This document shows positions 9,070-17,117 of a stretch of DNA of 64,000 nt, in pieces. Source of the DNA: Azospirillum humicireducens (GTDB taxonomy: Bacteria > Pseudomonadota > Alphaproteobacteria > Azospirillales > Azospirillaceae); NCBI RefSeq assembly GCF_001639105.2, contig NZ_CP015285.1:2596501-2660500 (forward strand), written 5' to 3'. Positions within the stretch are counted from its first letter, which is position 1; each line of letters starts with the position of its first letter. The position numbers were made by a program, and so were the translations under genes. Below the pieces are notes generated by a model. That model was not told where the DNA came from, made no database searches, and worked only from the letters and a program-made list of their open reading frames with translations.

Positions 9070-9706
9070 GATGGATCTGCCCTGGTTGATAGCCGCGCGG
9101 CGGCCAATGCCTGCCCGGCCGCCGCACCACGTCCCGCACAATGCCCTGAAGTGCCCGCCGCGTCACCAGCCGACCGGCTCCGGTCGGCACGACATGATCG
9201 GCGCGCCGTCGTTTCTCGGCATCCGGCATCTGGCGGGCGAGGATACCGGCGAACTTCTCCGCCGTCATGCCGGGCCGCGCCAGCACGCGGGCGCGCTGGA
9301 CGGCGAAGGGTGCGGAGACGACGATGGTTGCATCGACCCGCCGCTCGCCATGGGTTTCGAACAGCAGCGGAATGTCCAACACGGCGATCTTCGCACCGCG
9401 GCGGGCGGCACGGGCGAGGAAGTCGCGCTGCGCAGCCTGCACCATCGGGTGCAGGATGGCTTCCAGCCGCTTCAGCGCATGCGGATCGCGGAACACTGCC
9501 GCCCCCAGCGCCGTCCGATTGGCCACTCCGTCGATCACCACGCCGGGAAAGGCGGCGTCGATGACCGGCACCGCCCGGCCGCCGCGACCGAGCAGCCCAT
9601 GCACCACCGCGTCGGAATCGCAGACCGGGGCACCCATCGCCTGCAGCATGCGGGCGGCGGTGCTCTTGCCCATGCCGATGGAGCCGGTCAGGCCCAGCAC
9701 GATCAT
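9062..9706 (-). CDS. coaE: Dephospho-CoA kinase
   Basis: CoaE performs the last step of coenzyme A synthesis, phosphorylating the 3'-hydroxyl of dephospho-CoA. The 214-residue protein has the P-loop GSIGMGKS at residues 8-15, the conserved CDSDAVVH after strand 2 and the DIPLLFE motif of the family. The C-terminus is longer and arginine-rich. It overlaps dnaQ by 8 bp and starts 10 bp after the aroE stop, within the ppsR-maf-aroE-coaE-dnaQ run. Confidence 0.95.
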   Translation of the reverse strand: MIVLGLTGSIGMGKSTAARMLQAMGAPVCDSDAVVHGLLGRGGRAVPVIDAAFPGVVIDGVANRTALGAAVFRDPHALKRLEAILHPMVQAAQRDFLARAARRGAKIAVLDIPLLFETHGERRVDATIVVSAPFAVQRARVLARPGMTAEKFAGILARQMPDAEKRRRADHVVPTGAGRLVTRRALQGIVRDVVRRPGRHWPPRGYQPGQIHHA

Positions 9707-9715
9707 GGCCGAACC

Positions 9716-10597
9716 TCAGCCTTCCAGGACGAAACGGGTCAGTTCCGGCGTCACCTGCGGTTCGACGCCGAACCAGGCCTTGAAGCCGGGGCGCGCCTGG
9801 TGCAGCAGCATGCCGATGCCGCCGGCCACCGGATTGCCGCGCGCCCTGGCCTCGGCCAGCAGCGGGGTTTCCAACGGCACATAGACGATGTCGTTGACGA
9901 CCGCCGAAACGGGCAGGGCGCGCAAAGGCAGGTCCAGCGCCGGCTGGCCCGCCATGCCCTGGGTGGTGGTGTTGACCAGCAGCGCAGCCCCCTCGAGGAC
10001 CGTTTCACGTGAAACCCAATCCACCACCGTCATGCCACCGGAAAGCCCGACCGCGGCCAGATCCGCCGCCAGTTCCTCGGCGCGGACGCGGGTGCGGTTG
10101 ACCAGCCGGACCTCGGGCGCACCGGCATCGAGCAGGGCGACCACCACCGCACGGGCAGCGCCGCCCGCTCCGATCACCACGGCCGGACCGCTCTCAGCCG
10201 TCCATTCCACCTGTTCGGAGCGCAAATTCTCGATGAAGCCGAAGCCGTCGGTGTTGCCGCCTTCCAGCGCGCCGTCGTCGCCCACCACGATGGTGTTGAC
10301 CGCACCCATCCGACGGGCGGTCTCGTCCAGCCGGTCGACGCTACGATAGGCGATCTCCTTCAGCGGGACGGTGACGTTGCAGCCGCGAAAGCCCAGAGCC
10401 GGCAGGGCGCGGATGGCCTGCTCGGCCCGTTCCGGCGCCACCGCCAGCGGCACATAGGCCCCGTCGATCCCGTACTGCCGCAGCCAGAAACCGTGCAGAC
10501 GGGGGGAGCGCGAATGGCTGATCGGCCAGCCCATCACACCGGCGATCTTGGCCTTGCCGCTGATAGATCCACCGCTGTTTGAAGGAACCGCCGTCAT
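9716..10597 (-). CDS. aroE: Shikimate dehydrogenase (NADP+)
   Basis: AroE reduces 3-dehydroshikimate to shikimate in aromatic amino acid synthesis. The 293-residue protein has GWPISHSRSPRLH near residues 23-35, catalytic lysine 80 in NVTVPLK, catalytic aspartate 117 in NTDG and the NADP-binding GAGGAA at 143-148. ATG 10597 overlaps the maf stop (ATGA) and is preceded by a purine-rich GGCAGGG; the longer open frame upstream is antisense-type read-through of maf. Codons for V-S-R-E-T within it carry a parS-like site. Confidence 0.95.
   Translation of the reverse strand: MTAVPSNSGGSISGKAKIAGVMGWPISHSRSPRLHGFWLRQYGIDGAYVPLAVAPERAEQAIRALPALGFRGCNVTVPLKEIAYRSVDRLDETARRMGAVNTIVVGDDGALEGGNTDGFGFIENLRSEQVEWTAESGPAVVIGAGGAARAVVVALLDAGAPEVRLVNRTRVRAEELAADLAAVGLSGGMTVVDWVSRETVLEGAALLVNTTTQGMAGQPALDLPLRALPVSAVVNDIVYVPLETPLLAEARARGNPVAGGIGMLLHQARPGFKAWFGVEPQVTPELTRFVLEG
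10001..10016. promoter_or_regulatory. parS: parS-like site inside aroE
   Basis: CGTTTCACGTGAAACC matches 14 of 16 positions of the parS consensus, with the 14-bp core GTTTCACGTGAAAC intact and only the outer bases differing. It is read as V-S-R-E-T in aroE. It lies about 2 kb from the probable oriC, the closest of the five sites. Confidence 0.8.
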
Positions 10598-11196
10598 TCC
10601 CTGCCAACCCCATGCACGCGCAGAAACCCGAGCAGCGGCAGCAGCGGCAGCCCGAGGATGGTGAAGAAATCGCCTTCGACCCGCTGGAACAGTTGCGCTC
10701 CCAGCCCTTCCAGCTGATAGGCGCCGACCGAGTGCAGCACGTCGTCGCCGACGCGGTCGAGATAGTCGTCGAGGAAGGATTCGGAGAAATTGCGCATGGT
10801 CAGGCGGGCGCTGTCGACCTTGTGCCACATCCGCTCGCCGTCCCGCACCACCACGGCGCAGCTGACCAAGCGGTGGGTCTTACCACGCAGGTCGAGCAGC
10901 TGGGCGCGCGCCGCGGCGCGGTCGGCCGGCTTGTCGAACCAGCGCCCCTCGCATTCCAGCATCTGGTCGGCGCCGACCACCAGCGCGCCAGGATGGCGGC
11001 GGGTGATGCGCTGGGCCTTCAACTCGGCCAGGGCCTCGGCGACCGCTTCGGCCGGTACGCCCTCCGCCCGGCCGGCGGCCTTCACTTCGTCCTCGTCGAC
11101 CAGCGGCTTGTCGAGGATGGCGCCGACCCCGGCCTGCTCCAGCATCGCCGCCCGCGTGCGCGAGCCGGATGCCAGCACCAGCACGGGCGCGCTCAC
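10594..11196 (-). CDS. maf: Maf family nucleoside triphosphate pyrophosphatase
   Basis: Maf/YhdE proteins hydrolyse non-canonical or pyrimidine nucleoside triphosphates to monophosphates. The 200-residue protein begins with the family signature LASGSRTRAAML and contains GADQMLECEGRWFDKP. The start is GTG 11196, which overlaps the ppsR stop in GTGA; no nearby ATG gives a complete N-terminal strand. Its own stop overlaps the aroE ATG. The C-terminal ILGLPLLPLLGFLR segment is the family's hydrophobic end. Confidence 0.93.
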   Translation of the reverse strand: MSAPVLVLASGSRTRAAMLEQAGVGAILDKPLVDEDEVKAAGRAEGVPAEAVAEALAELKAQRITRRHPGALVVGADQMLECEGRWFDKPADRAAARAQLLDLRGKTHRLVSCAVVVRDGERMWHKVDSARLTMRNFSESFLDDYLDRVGDDVLHSVGAYQLEGLGAQLFQRVEGDFFTILGLPLLPLLGFLRVHGVGRE

Positions 11197-12032
11197 GTCT
11201 TCTTCCCTTCCGGGCTGAAACTGGCGCTCTGGCGCCGGGCCAGCAGCATCATGATCTCGGCAGCCGTCTCCTCGATGGACCGGCGGGAGACGTCGATCAC
11301 CGGCCAGCCGCGCCGGCTGAACAGGCGCCGCGCCTCCTGCACCTCGGAGCGCACCACTTCGGGATCGGCATAGCTGGACCCCTCGCCCTGATTGAGCAGC
11401 TTAAGCCGGTTGCGCCGGATCTGCACCAGCCGGTCCGGGTCCTTGGTCAATCCGACGATCAGTGGCCGGGTCAAGAGGTCGACCTCGGCCGGCAGCGGGC
11501 TGCCGGGCACCAGCGGGATGTTGGCCGCCTTGATGCCTCGGTTGGCCAGATAGATGCAGGTCGGTGTCTTGGAACTGCGCGACACGCCGATCAGCACAAC
11601 GTCGGCCTCGTGCAGGTCCCAGTTCGATTGTCCATCGTCATGGGACAGGGCGAAATCGACGGCATCGATGCGGCTGAAATACTCGGCGTCCAGGACATGC
11701 TGGCGGCCGGGCTGGCGCTGCGATTCCACGCCCAGGAAAGCGGCGAGCGCGTTGATCAGCGGATCGAGCACGGGGATGCAGGGCACCTGCATCTCACGGC
11801 AGAAATCCTGCAGACGGCGGCGCAGAGTCTCGTCGACCAGCGTGAACATCACCAGCCCGTGATTGTCCCGGATCCCCTCCAGAACAAGGTCGAGCTGGCG
11901 GTCGGTCCGCACCAGATTCCAGAAATGCTCGATCGGCCTAACGTCGTCGAACTGGATGACGCAGGCGCGCGCCACGCTGTTGATGGTCTCGCCCGTCGCA
12001 TCGGACACGAGATGTAGGTGGAACTCTTTCAT
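11193..12032 (-). CDS. ppsR: Pyruvate, phosphate dikinase / PEP synthase regulatory protein (DUF299)
   Basis: Bifunctional serine/threonine kinase and pyrophosphorylase that switches PPDK or PEP synthase off and on. The 279-residue protein has the N-terminal LHLVSDATGET signature and the P-loop-like GVSRSSKT at residues 149-156. It is the first gene leftward from the probable oriC. A DUF299 gene opposite hemE across the origin is the arrangement known from Caulobacter and Rickettsia, which strongly supports the oriC assignment. ATG 12032 has no strong Shine-Dalgarno sequence. Confidence 0.94.
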   Translation of the reverse strand: MKEFHLHLVSDATGETINSVARACVIQFDDVRPIEHFWNLVRTDRQLDLVLEGIRDNHGLVMFTLVDETLRRRLQDFCREMQVPCIPVLDPLINALAAFLGVESQRQPGRQHVLDAEYFSRIDAVDFALSHDDGQSNWDLHEADVVLIGVSRSSKTPTCIYLANRGIKAANIPLVPGSPLPAEVDLLTRPLIVGLTKDPDRLVQIRRNRLKLLNQGEGSSYADPEVVRSEVQEARRLFSRRGWPVIDVSRRSIEETAAEIMMLLARRQSASFSPEGKKT

Positions 12033-12483
12033 CCGTCCCCAACATTCTGTGGAGAACCCGGCCCAGATCTGTGGACAACCGGATCCGCCTGCGTTTCATC
12101 CCGACCGGGGGACTCCTCCTCCCCGATACGGCCAAGGGGAGGACAACTCCGCCGACCGCTTCGGAAGCTGGGAAGATCCGGCCCCGCCCGCGCTGTTATC
12201 CACGGGACTCCCGTTCGTCCAGCTATAGCATTTCCGCCGTTTCCCGGGGTAGTGCTCCGAATCGTCCACAGATCCGCGCACATGTCCGCACAAGCGCCCG
12301 GATCTGTGGATAGATTTCGGTGCCTCGGGGATCACCGTTATCCACAGCCATCCACCTCATCCTCTTCCTTTCTCCCTTTAAAAAATATAGTGAAGAAGAA
12401 GGGATAAACCCGTCCGAGATTCCTGGCCCGATTCCGTGTTGGAATCGCGGAATCCAGATCAGCATTCAGGGGAACGCACCGCC
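12033..12483. other. oriC: Probable chromosomal replication origin (oriC), ppsR-hemE intergenic region
   Basis: This 451-bp region has no gene. It holds a perfect DnaA box TTATCCACA at 12338-12346. One-mismatch boxes are at 12048-12056 (TGTGGAGAA), 12070-12078 (TGTGGACAA), 12196-12204 (TTATCCACG) and 12305-12313 (TGTGGATAG), with a two-mismatch box at 12262-12270. An AT-rich stretch follows the perfect box at about 12368-12408, a likely unwinding element. Transcription diverges away on both sides. The hemE/DUF299 flanks and five parS sites within about 45 kb fit alphaproteobacterial origins. Functional proof is lacking. Confidence 0.88.
12368..12408. promoter_or_regulatory. AT-rich candidate DNA unwinding element
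   Basis: Within otherwise GC-rich sequence, this stretch contains CTTTAAAAAATATAG followed by an AAG-repeat purine tract and GGATAAA. It begins about 20 bp from the perfect DnaA box, the usual placement of an origin unwinding element. It may also serve as promoter DNA for hemE, which starts about 75 bp downstream. Confidence 0.6.
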
Positions 12484-12514
12484 TTGTCCGATTCCAGCTC
12501 TGCCGTCCAGAATC
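12418..12514. promoter_or_regulatory. Cluster of six GANTC (CcrM-type) methylation sites
   Basis: GANTC occurs at 12418, 12430, 12442, 12450, 12490 and 12510, six sites in 97 bp spanning the right edge of oriC, the hemE ribosome binding site and its first codons. A seventh lies at 12259, between DnaA boxes. GATTCC/GGAATC at 12430-12446 also forms an inverted repeat. CcrM adenine methyltransferases recognise GANTC in most alphaproteobacteria, so this is a candidate replication-coupled methylation switch. Confidence 0.65.
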
Positions 12515-13560
12515 CGAAGTCCGCGCTGAAGCCGATGCTCGCCGCTCTGGCGGGGGAGGTGCGGTCTCGTCCGCCCTTCTGGCTGATGCGTCAGGCCGGG
12601 CGCTATCTGCCGGAGTACCGGGAATTGCGGGCGAAGGCGGGAAGCTTCCTGGACCTGTGCTACAATCCCGACTTCGCGGTCGAGGTCACTCTGCAGCCGC
12701 TGCGCCGCTACGGCATGGACGCGGCGATTCTGTTCTCCGATATCCTTGTCGTGCCGCACGCCTTGGGCCAGCCGCTCGCCTATTTGGAAGGGGAGGGGCC
12801 GAAGCTGGATCCGGTCCGCAATGTCGAGGACCTGAAGCGCCTGTCGCGCGACCGCTTCCACGAGACGCTGGCGCCGGTCTATGAGACGGTGCGCCGCCTC
12901 TCCACCGCGATCCCCGAGGGCACGACGCTGATCGGCTTTGCCGGGGCTCCCTGGACCATCGCCTGCTACATGGTCGAAGGGGCGGGGTCGAAGGAGTATG
13001 CGCACGTCAAGCGCTGGGCCTATGGCGACCCGGTGGGATTCGGCCAGCTGATCGACCTGATCGTGGAGGTGACCGCGGACTATCTCTGCCGCCAGATCGA
13101 GGCGGGGGCGGAGACGGTGCAGCTGTTTGACAGCTGGGCCGGCGTCCTGCCCGTCGGCGAGTTCCGCCGTTGGGTGATCGAGCCGACGCGGCGGATTGTC
13201 GCACTGGTGAAGGCCAAGCACCCGAACACGCCGATCATCGGCTTTCCGCGCGGGGCCGGTCACGCCTATGAGGATTACGTCGCCGACGCCGGCATCGATG
13301 CCGTCGGGCTCGACACCACCGTCTCGCCGGTCTGGGCCGCCCGTACACTGCAGCCCCGCCTGCCTGTGCAGGGAAACCTCGATCCGATCATGCTGGCCAC
13401 GGGTGGCAAGGCGTTGGAGACGGCGACCCGCGACATCCTCGAGGCGTTGGCCGACCGCCCCTTCGTGTTCAACCTGGGCCATGGCGTGATCCAGTCCACT
13501 CCGCCCGATCATGTGGCGGCGCTGACCCGGATCCTGCGGGAGTGGCCGGACCGCGGCTGA
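12484..13560 (+). CDS. hemE: Uroporphyrinogen decarboxylase
   Basis: HemE removes four carboxyl groups from uroporphyrinogen III to make coproporphyrinogen III in heme synthesis. The protein has the signature MRQAGRYLPEY at residues 35-45, FSDILVVPHALG and GFAGAPWT. I chose TTG 12484 because CAGGGGA lies about ten bases upstream and it gives 358 residues, near the family length; in-frame ATGs at 12436 (longer) and 12535 (cutting close to the conserved start) are alternatives. It is the first rightward gene from oriC and heads hemE-hemH-hemJ. GANTC sites overlap its start. Confidence 0.93.
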   Translation: MSDSSSAVQNPKSALKPMLAALAGEVRSRPPFWLMRQAGRYLPEYRELRAKAGSFLDLCYNPDFAVEVTLQPLRRYGMDAAILFSDILVVPHALGQPLAYLEGEGPKLDPVRNVEDLKRLSRDRFHETLAPVYETVRRLSTAIPEGTTLIGFAGAPWTIACYMVEGAGSKEYAHVKRWAYGDPVGFGQLIDLIVEVTADYLCRQIEAGAETVQLFDSWAGVLPVGEFRRWVIEPTRRIVALVKAKHPNTPIIGFPRGAGHAYEDYVADAGIDAVGLDTTVSPVWAARTLQPRLPVQGNLDPIMLATGGKALETATRDILEALADRPFVFNLGHGVIQSTPPDHVAALTRILREWPDRG

Positions 13561-13651
13561 CGACTCTTGCGATATCAGATGCCAAAGGGTTGAAAAAGCG
13601 ACGGCAGGGGTCTGGACAGAGGGACGGCGACGCTCCAGTTTAGCGGTCACC

Positions 13652-14767
13652 ATGAGCCAGCCCTCTCCCAAGACCTCCGCCTCGCAATCCCTTTCCGGCA
13701 GCCGGCCGCGCCGCGTGGCCGTCGTGCTGTTCAACCTTGGCGGCCCCGACGCGCCGGAGGCGGTGCGGCCCTTTCTGTTCAACCTGTTCGCGGATCCGGC
13801 CATCATCCGGCTGCCGAACCCCTTCCGTTTCCTGATTGCCAGCCTGATCAGCGGGCGGCGGGCGAAGCCGGCGACGGAGATCTACGCCCAGCTCGGCGGC
13901 AAGTCGCCGCTGCTGGAGAACACGGAGGCCCAGGCCGCGGCGCTGGAGGCGGCGCTCGGGGCAGATCCGGGGGCGGAGCCGGCGGCTGACGGGGCGGAGA
14001 CCAAGGTCTTCATCGCCATGCGCTACTGGCATCCGATGAGTGCCGAGACGGCGGCACGGGTGAAAGCCTATGACCCGGATCTGGTGGTGCTTCTGCCGCT
14101 CTATCCGCAATTCTCCACCACCACCACGGCCTCCAGCGCAAAGGTCTGGCACGAGACGGCGAAGACCGTCGGGCTGACGGCGCCGACCAGGCTGCTGTGC
14201 TGCTACCCGACCCAGGCCGGCTTCATCGACGCGTCGGCGGACCTGATCCGCCCGCTGTACGAGGCCGCCAAGGCCCATGGCACGCCGCGCGTCCTGTTCT
14301 CCGCCCACGGGCTGCCGAAGAAGGTGGTGGCCGGCGGCGACCCCTATCAGTGGCAGTGCGAGCGGACCGCCGAATCCATCGCCGCGGCGCTGGGAATCGA
14401 GCATCTGGATTGGGTGAACTGCTATCAGAGCCGCGTCGGCCCGATGGAGTGGATCGGCCCCAGCACCGACGCCGAGATCCGCCGGGCCGGGCAGGACGGA
14501 GTGCCGATCCTGGTGGTTCCGATGGCGTTCGTCTCGGAGCATTCCGAAACGCTGGTGGAAATCGAGATCGAATACCGGCATTTGGCCAAGGAGGCGGGGG
14601 TGCCGCACTTCACCCGAGTCCCGACGGTGGGGGTGCATCCCGGCTTCATCGACGGGCTGGCCCGGCTGGTGCGGCAGACGGTCGCGGGCAAGGCGGCGGT
14701 CTGCGCCCACAACGGGGACCGGATCTGCCCACCCAACTTCCCCGGCTGCCCGCAGGCGCGGCGCTGA
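13652..14767 (+). CDS. hemH: Ferrochelatase
   Basis: HemH inserts ferrous iron into protoporphyrin IX. The 371-residue protein has VVLFNLGGPD near the N-terminus, AMRYWHPM, the catalytic-histidine motif LFSAHGLPKK and SEHSETLVEIEIEY. Three C-terminal cysteines (351, 359, 366, spacing C-x7-C-x6-C) could help hold a [2Fe-2S] cluster as in several bacterial ferrochelatases. About 17 residues before RRVAVVLF are low complexity. It lies 91 bp after hemE and 27 bp before hemJ, on the same strand. Confidence 0.95.
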   Translation: MSQPSPKTSASQSLSGSRPRRVAVVLFNLGGPDAPEAVRPFLFNLFADPAIIRLPNPFRFLIASLISGRRAKPATEIYAQLGGKSPLLENTEAQAAALEAALGADPGAEPAADGAETKVFIAMRYWHPMSAETAARVKAYDPDLVVLLPLYPQFSTTTTASSAKVWHETAKTVGLTAPTRLLCCYPTQAGFIDASADLIRPLYEAAKAHGTPRVLFSAHGLPKKVVAGGDPYQWQCERTAESIAAALGIEHLDWVNCYQSRVGPMEWIGPSTDAEIRRAGQDGVPILVVPMAFVSEHSETLVEIEIEYRHLAKEAGVPHFTRVPTVGVHPGFIDGLARLVRQTVAGKAAVCAHNGDRICPPNFPGCPQARR

Positions 14768-14794
14768 ACCGCAACCAGAGAGGGGACACACCCG

Positions 14795-15223
14795 GTGCTG
14801 TACGAATGGATCAAAGCGCTGCACGTCATCAGCATCATCGCCTGGATGGCGGGACTGCTGTACCTGCCGCGCCTGTTCGTCTATCACTGCGAGGTGCCGG
14901 CCGGATCCGACATGTCGGAACGATTCAAGGTGATGGAACGCCGCCTGCTGCGCGCCATCATGAACCCGGCGATGATCGCGGCGTACGTGTTCGGCATCGC
15001 CATGATCGTGCTGACGCCGGAATGGATGAAGCAGGGATGGCTGCATGCCAAGCTGCTGTTCGTCCTTCTGCTGACTGCCAGCCACATGATGATGGCCAAG
15101 TGGCGCCGGGAGTTCGCCGAGGACCGCAACACGCGGCCGCAGCGCTTCTACCGCATCGCCAACGAGGTGCCGACTCTGCTGATGATCGGCATCGTGATCT
15201 TCGTGATCGTGAAGCCCTTCTGA
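14795..15223 (+). CDS. hemJ: Protoporphyrinogen IX oxidase HemJ
   Basis: HemJ oxidises protoporphyrinogen IX to protoporphyrin IX in the inner membrane of bacteria lacking HemG and HemY. The 142-residue protein has about four membrane helices and the family's N-terminal WIKALHVISIIAWMAGLLYL, with histidine 10, a conserved site residue. The start is GTG 14795 behind AGAGGGG. With hemE and hemH directly upstream it completes the end of the heme pathway locally. A hairpin terminator follows its stop. Confidence 0.94.
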   Translation: MLYEWIKALHVISIIAWMAGLLYLPRLFVYHCEVPAGSDMSERFKVMERRLLRAIMNPAMIAAYVFGIAMIVLTPEWMKQGWLHAKLLFVLLLTASHMMMAKWRREFAEDRNTRPQRFYRIANEVPTLLMIGIVIFVIVKPF

Positions 15224-15262
15224 CCGGCTGCCCGTGAACGAGCTGTCTTCCACACCCCGGAA

Positions 15263-15303
15263 AAAGCGGAATCCGCGACCGACGCGGGTTTCGCTTTCGT
15301 TTG
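15263..15303 (+). terminator. Rho-independent terminator after hemJ
   Basis: AAAGCGGAATCCGCG (15263-15277) pairs with CGCGGGTTTCGCTTT (15283-15297) across a five-base loop, 15 pairs including two G-U. A short T-containing tail follows. It separates the hem operon from rho. Confidence 0.7.
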
Positions 15304-15327
15304 ACTTGCGCCCGCCGATCCGATAAC
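15301..15327 (+). promoter_or_regulatory. Candidate sigma-70 promoter for rho
   Basis: TTGACT at 15301-15306 and GATAAC at 15322-15327 with a 15-bp spacer (16 bp if ATAACC is used). It begins in the tail of the hemJ terminator and lies about 280 bp before the rho ATG, implying a long leader. The spacing is slightly short, so this is tentative. Confidence 0.4.
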
Positions 15328-15604
15328 CATGTCAGGACCACGGGGTTTTCGCCCCGCGGCCTCCCACGCCCACATCTGCCGATCCGACGCTCTGTTCTTG
15401 AGCCGGGCCTGGTGGCTGGCGACCCGCTCCCGTGCGACCATTTTCCGGACGCCCTGGCGCGTGATCGTCCAAGCGCCACCCGCTGCCCACCCGACGCGAC
15501 CGCGTTGCGGCTCCCGCCGCCCCCAACCGCCGTCGGCCGGGATTCCAGGCACTTCCCCTACCCCAAAGGCCACTCCCCCGCATGACGATTTCACAGGCAA
15601 TCCG
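15328..15604 (+). promoter_or_regulatory. Long rho leader, partly C-rich
   Basis: The sequence from the candidate promoter to the rho ATG holds no recognised gene, although the rho frame stays open through it. The last 70 bases contain C-rich, G-poor runs (around 15548-15582, such as CACTTCCCCTACCCCAAAGG) of the kind that Rho binds. E. coli rho is autoregulated through such a leader, so autoregulation is a reasonable inference. Confidence 0.45.
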
Positions 15605-16861
15605 ATGCATCTCCAAGAGCTGAAGTGCAAAAGCCCCGCCGAACTGCTGGCGTTCGCGGAGGAGCTGCAGATCGAGAACGCGAGCACGCTGCGCAAGCAG
15701 GACATGATGTTCGCGATCCTGAAGCAGCTGGCCGAGAACGACATTCCGATCTTCGGCGACGGCGTTTTGGAGGTGCTGCAGGACGGGTTCGGTTTCCTGC
15801 GCTCGCCGGAAGCCAACTATCTGCCGGGTCCCGACGACATCTACGTCAGCCCCAGCCAGGTGCGCCGTTTCGGCCTGCGCACCGGCGACACGGTGGAAGG
15901 GCAGATCCGCTCGCCCAAGGATGGTGAGCGCTACTTCGCCCTGCTGAAGGTCAACACCATCAATTTCGATGCGCCCGACAAGGTCCGTCACCGCATCAAC
16001 TTCGACAACCTGACGCCGCTCTATCCGGAGGAACGCATCCGGATGGAGGTTGAAGACCCCACGAAGAAGAACCTCACCGGCCGCATCGTCGACCTGGTGG
16101 CGCCGCTCGGCAAGGGACAGCGCGGGCTGATCGTGGCACCGCCGCGCACCGGCAAGACGGTGATGCTGCAGAACATCGCCCATTCGGTCGCCACCAACCA
16201 CCCCGAAGCCTATCTGATCGTCCTGCTGATCGACGAGCGTCCGGAAGAAGTGACGGACATGGCGCGCTCGGTCCGCGGCGAGGTCATCAGTTCCACCTTC
16301 GACGAACCGGCCACCCGCCACGTCCAGGTCGCCGAAATGGTGATCGAGAAGGCCAAGCGGCTGGTCGAGCACAAGCGCGACGTGGTGATCCTGCTGGACA
16401 GCATCACCCGTCTGGCCCGCGCCTACAACACGGTGGTGCCGAGCTCCGGCAAGGTGCTGACCGGCGGTGTCGACGCAAACGCCCTGCAGCGGCCTAAGCG
16501 CTTCTTCGGCGCCGCCCGCAACGTGGAGGAGGGCGGGTCGCTGACCATCATCGCCACCGCGCTGATCGACACCGGCAGCCGCATGGACGAGGTGATCTTC
16601 GAAGAGTTCAAGGGCACCGGCAACTCGGAAATCGTGCTGGACCGCAAGCTCTCCGACAAGCGCACCTTCCCGGCCATCGACATCTCCAAGTCGGGCACCC
16701 GCAAGGAGGAGCTGCTGGTCGACAAGGGCACCATGTCGAAGATGTGGATCCTGCGCCGCATCCTGATGCCGATGGGCGTGACCGATGCGGTCGACTTCCT
16801 GGTCGACAAGCTGAAGCACACCAAGTCGAACAACGAGTTCTTCGAAAGCATGAACCAGTAA
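15605..16861 (+). CDS. rho: Transcription termination factor Rho
   Basis: Hexameric RNA-dependent ATPase that ends transcription. The 418-residue length matches E. coli Rho (419). It has the N-terminal [15 protein letters not shown] helix domain, the RNA-binding GFGFLR at residues 61-66, the Walker A motif APPRTGKT at 178-185, DERPEEV and [12 protein letters not shown] chose ATG 15605; an in-frame ATG 92 codons upstream gives an Arg/Pro-rich extension unlike Rho. It has its own probable promoter and is followed by repeat hairpins and a strong terminator. Confidence 0.97.
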   Translation: MHLQELKCKSPAELLAFAEELQIENASTLRKQDMMFAILKQLAENDIPIFGDGVLEVLQDGFGFLRSPEANYLPGPDDIYVSPSQVRRFGLRTGDTVEGQIRSPKDGERYFALLKVNTINFDAPDKVRHRINFDNLTPLYPEERIRMEVEDPTKKNLTGRIVDLVAPLGKGQRGLIVAPPRTGKTVMLQNIAHSVATNHPEAYLIVLLIDERPEEVTDMARSVRGEVISSTFDEPATRHVQVAEMVIEKAKRLVEHKRDVVILLDSITRLARAYNTVVPSSGKVLTGGVDANALQRPKRFFGAARNVEEGGSLTIIATALIDTGSRMDEVIFEEFKGTGNSEIVLDRKLSDKRTFPAIDISKSGTRKEELLVDKGTMSKMWILRRILMPMGVTDAVDFLVDKLKHTKSNNEFFESMNQ

Positions 16862-16917
16862 GGCCGCGCCGGATCCGGGGCCGGATCCGCCGGTCTTTGG
16901 CCTGGACTTTCAGGAAG

Positions 16918-17002
16918 CGTCATCCCCGCGAAGGCGGGGATCCAGGTTTTCCGGAGATGCTGCTTCGGAAAGCCCTGGATTCCCGCCTTCGCGGGAATGA
17001 CG
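16918..17002. repeat. Dispersed palindromic repeat (CGTCATCCCCGC type) after rho
   Basis: CGTCATCCCCGCGAAGGCGG... (16918-16945) and ...CGCCTTCGCGGGAATGACG (16975-17002) form inverted arms of 28 bases around a 29-bp centre, and each arm is itself a GCG/CGC hairpin. The same CGTCATCCCCGC / GCGGGGATGACG module recurs as a tight hairpin at 61417-61446. It is a non-coding REP-like family that is common in alphaproteobacterial genomes. Confidence 0.8.
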
Positions 17003-17036
17003 GCTGAGAGAAGTGACAAGCGGTTCGGACAGCGCA

Positions 17037-17081
17037 CAAAAAAGGGCGGGGGCCTTTCGGCCACCCGCCCTTTCTCTTTTC
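17037..17081. terminator. Bidirectional terminator between rho and secB
   Basis: AAAGGGCGGG-GGCC (17041-17054) pairs with GGCC-CCCGCCCTTT (17059-17073), one unpaired base on each side. It is preceded by an A run and followed by TTTCTCTTTT, so it can stop both the rho and the secB transcripts. Confidence 0.9.
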
Positions 17082-17117
17082 GGCTCTGTCCGATCCGCCT
17101 GGGATCGGAAACCCTGA

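Noticed and set aside
12376..12396. CtrA-type site (TTAA-N7-TTAA) in the AT-rich part of oriC
   Set aside because: Only one TTAA half is present.
15329..15604. Start of rho at 15329 giving a 510-residue protein
   Set aside because: The extra 92 residues are Arg/Pro-rich and unlike Rho; ATG 15605 gives the exact family length and N-terminus.
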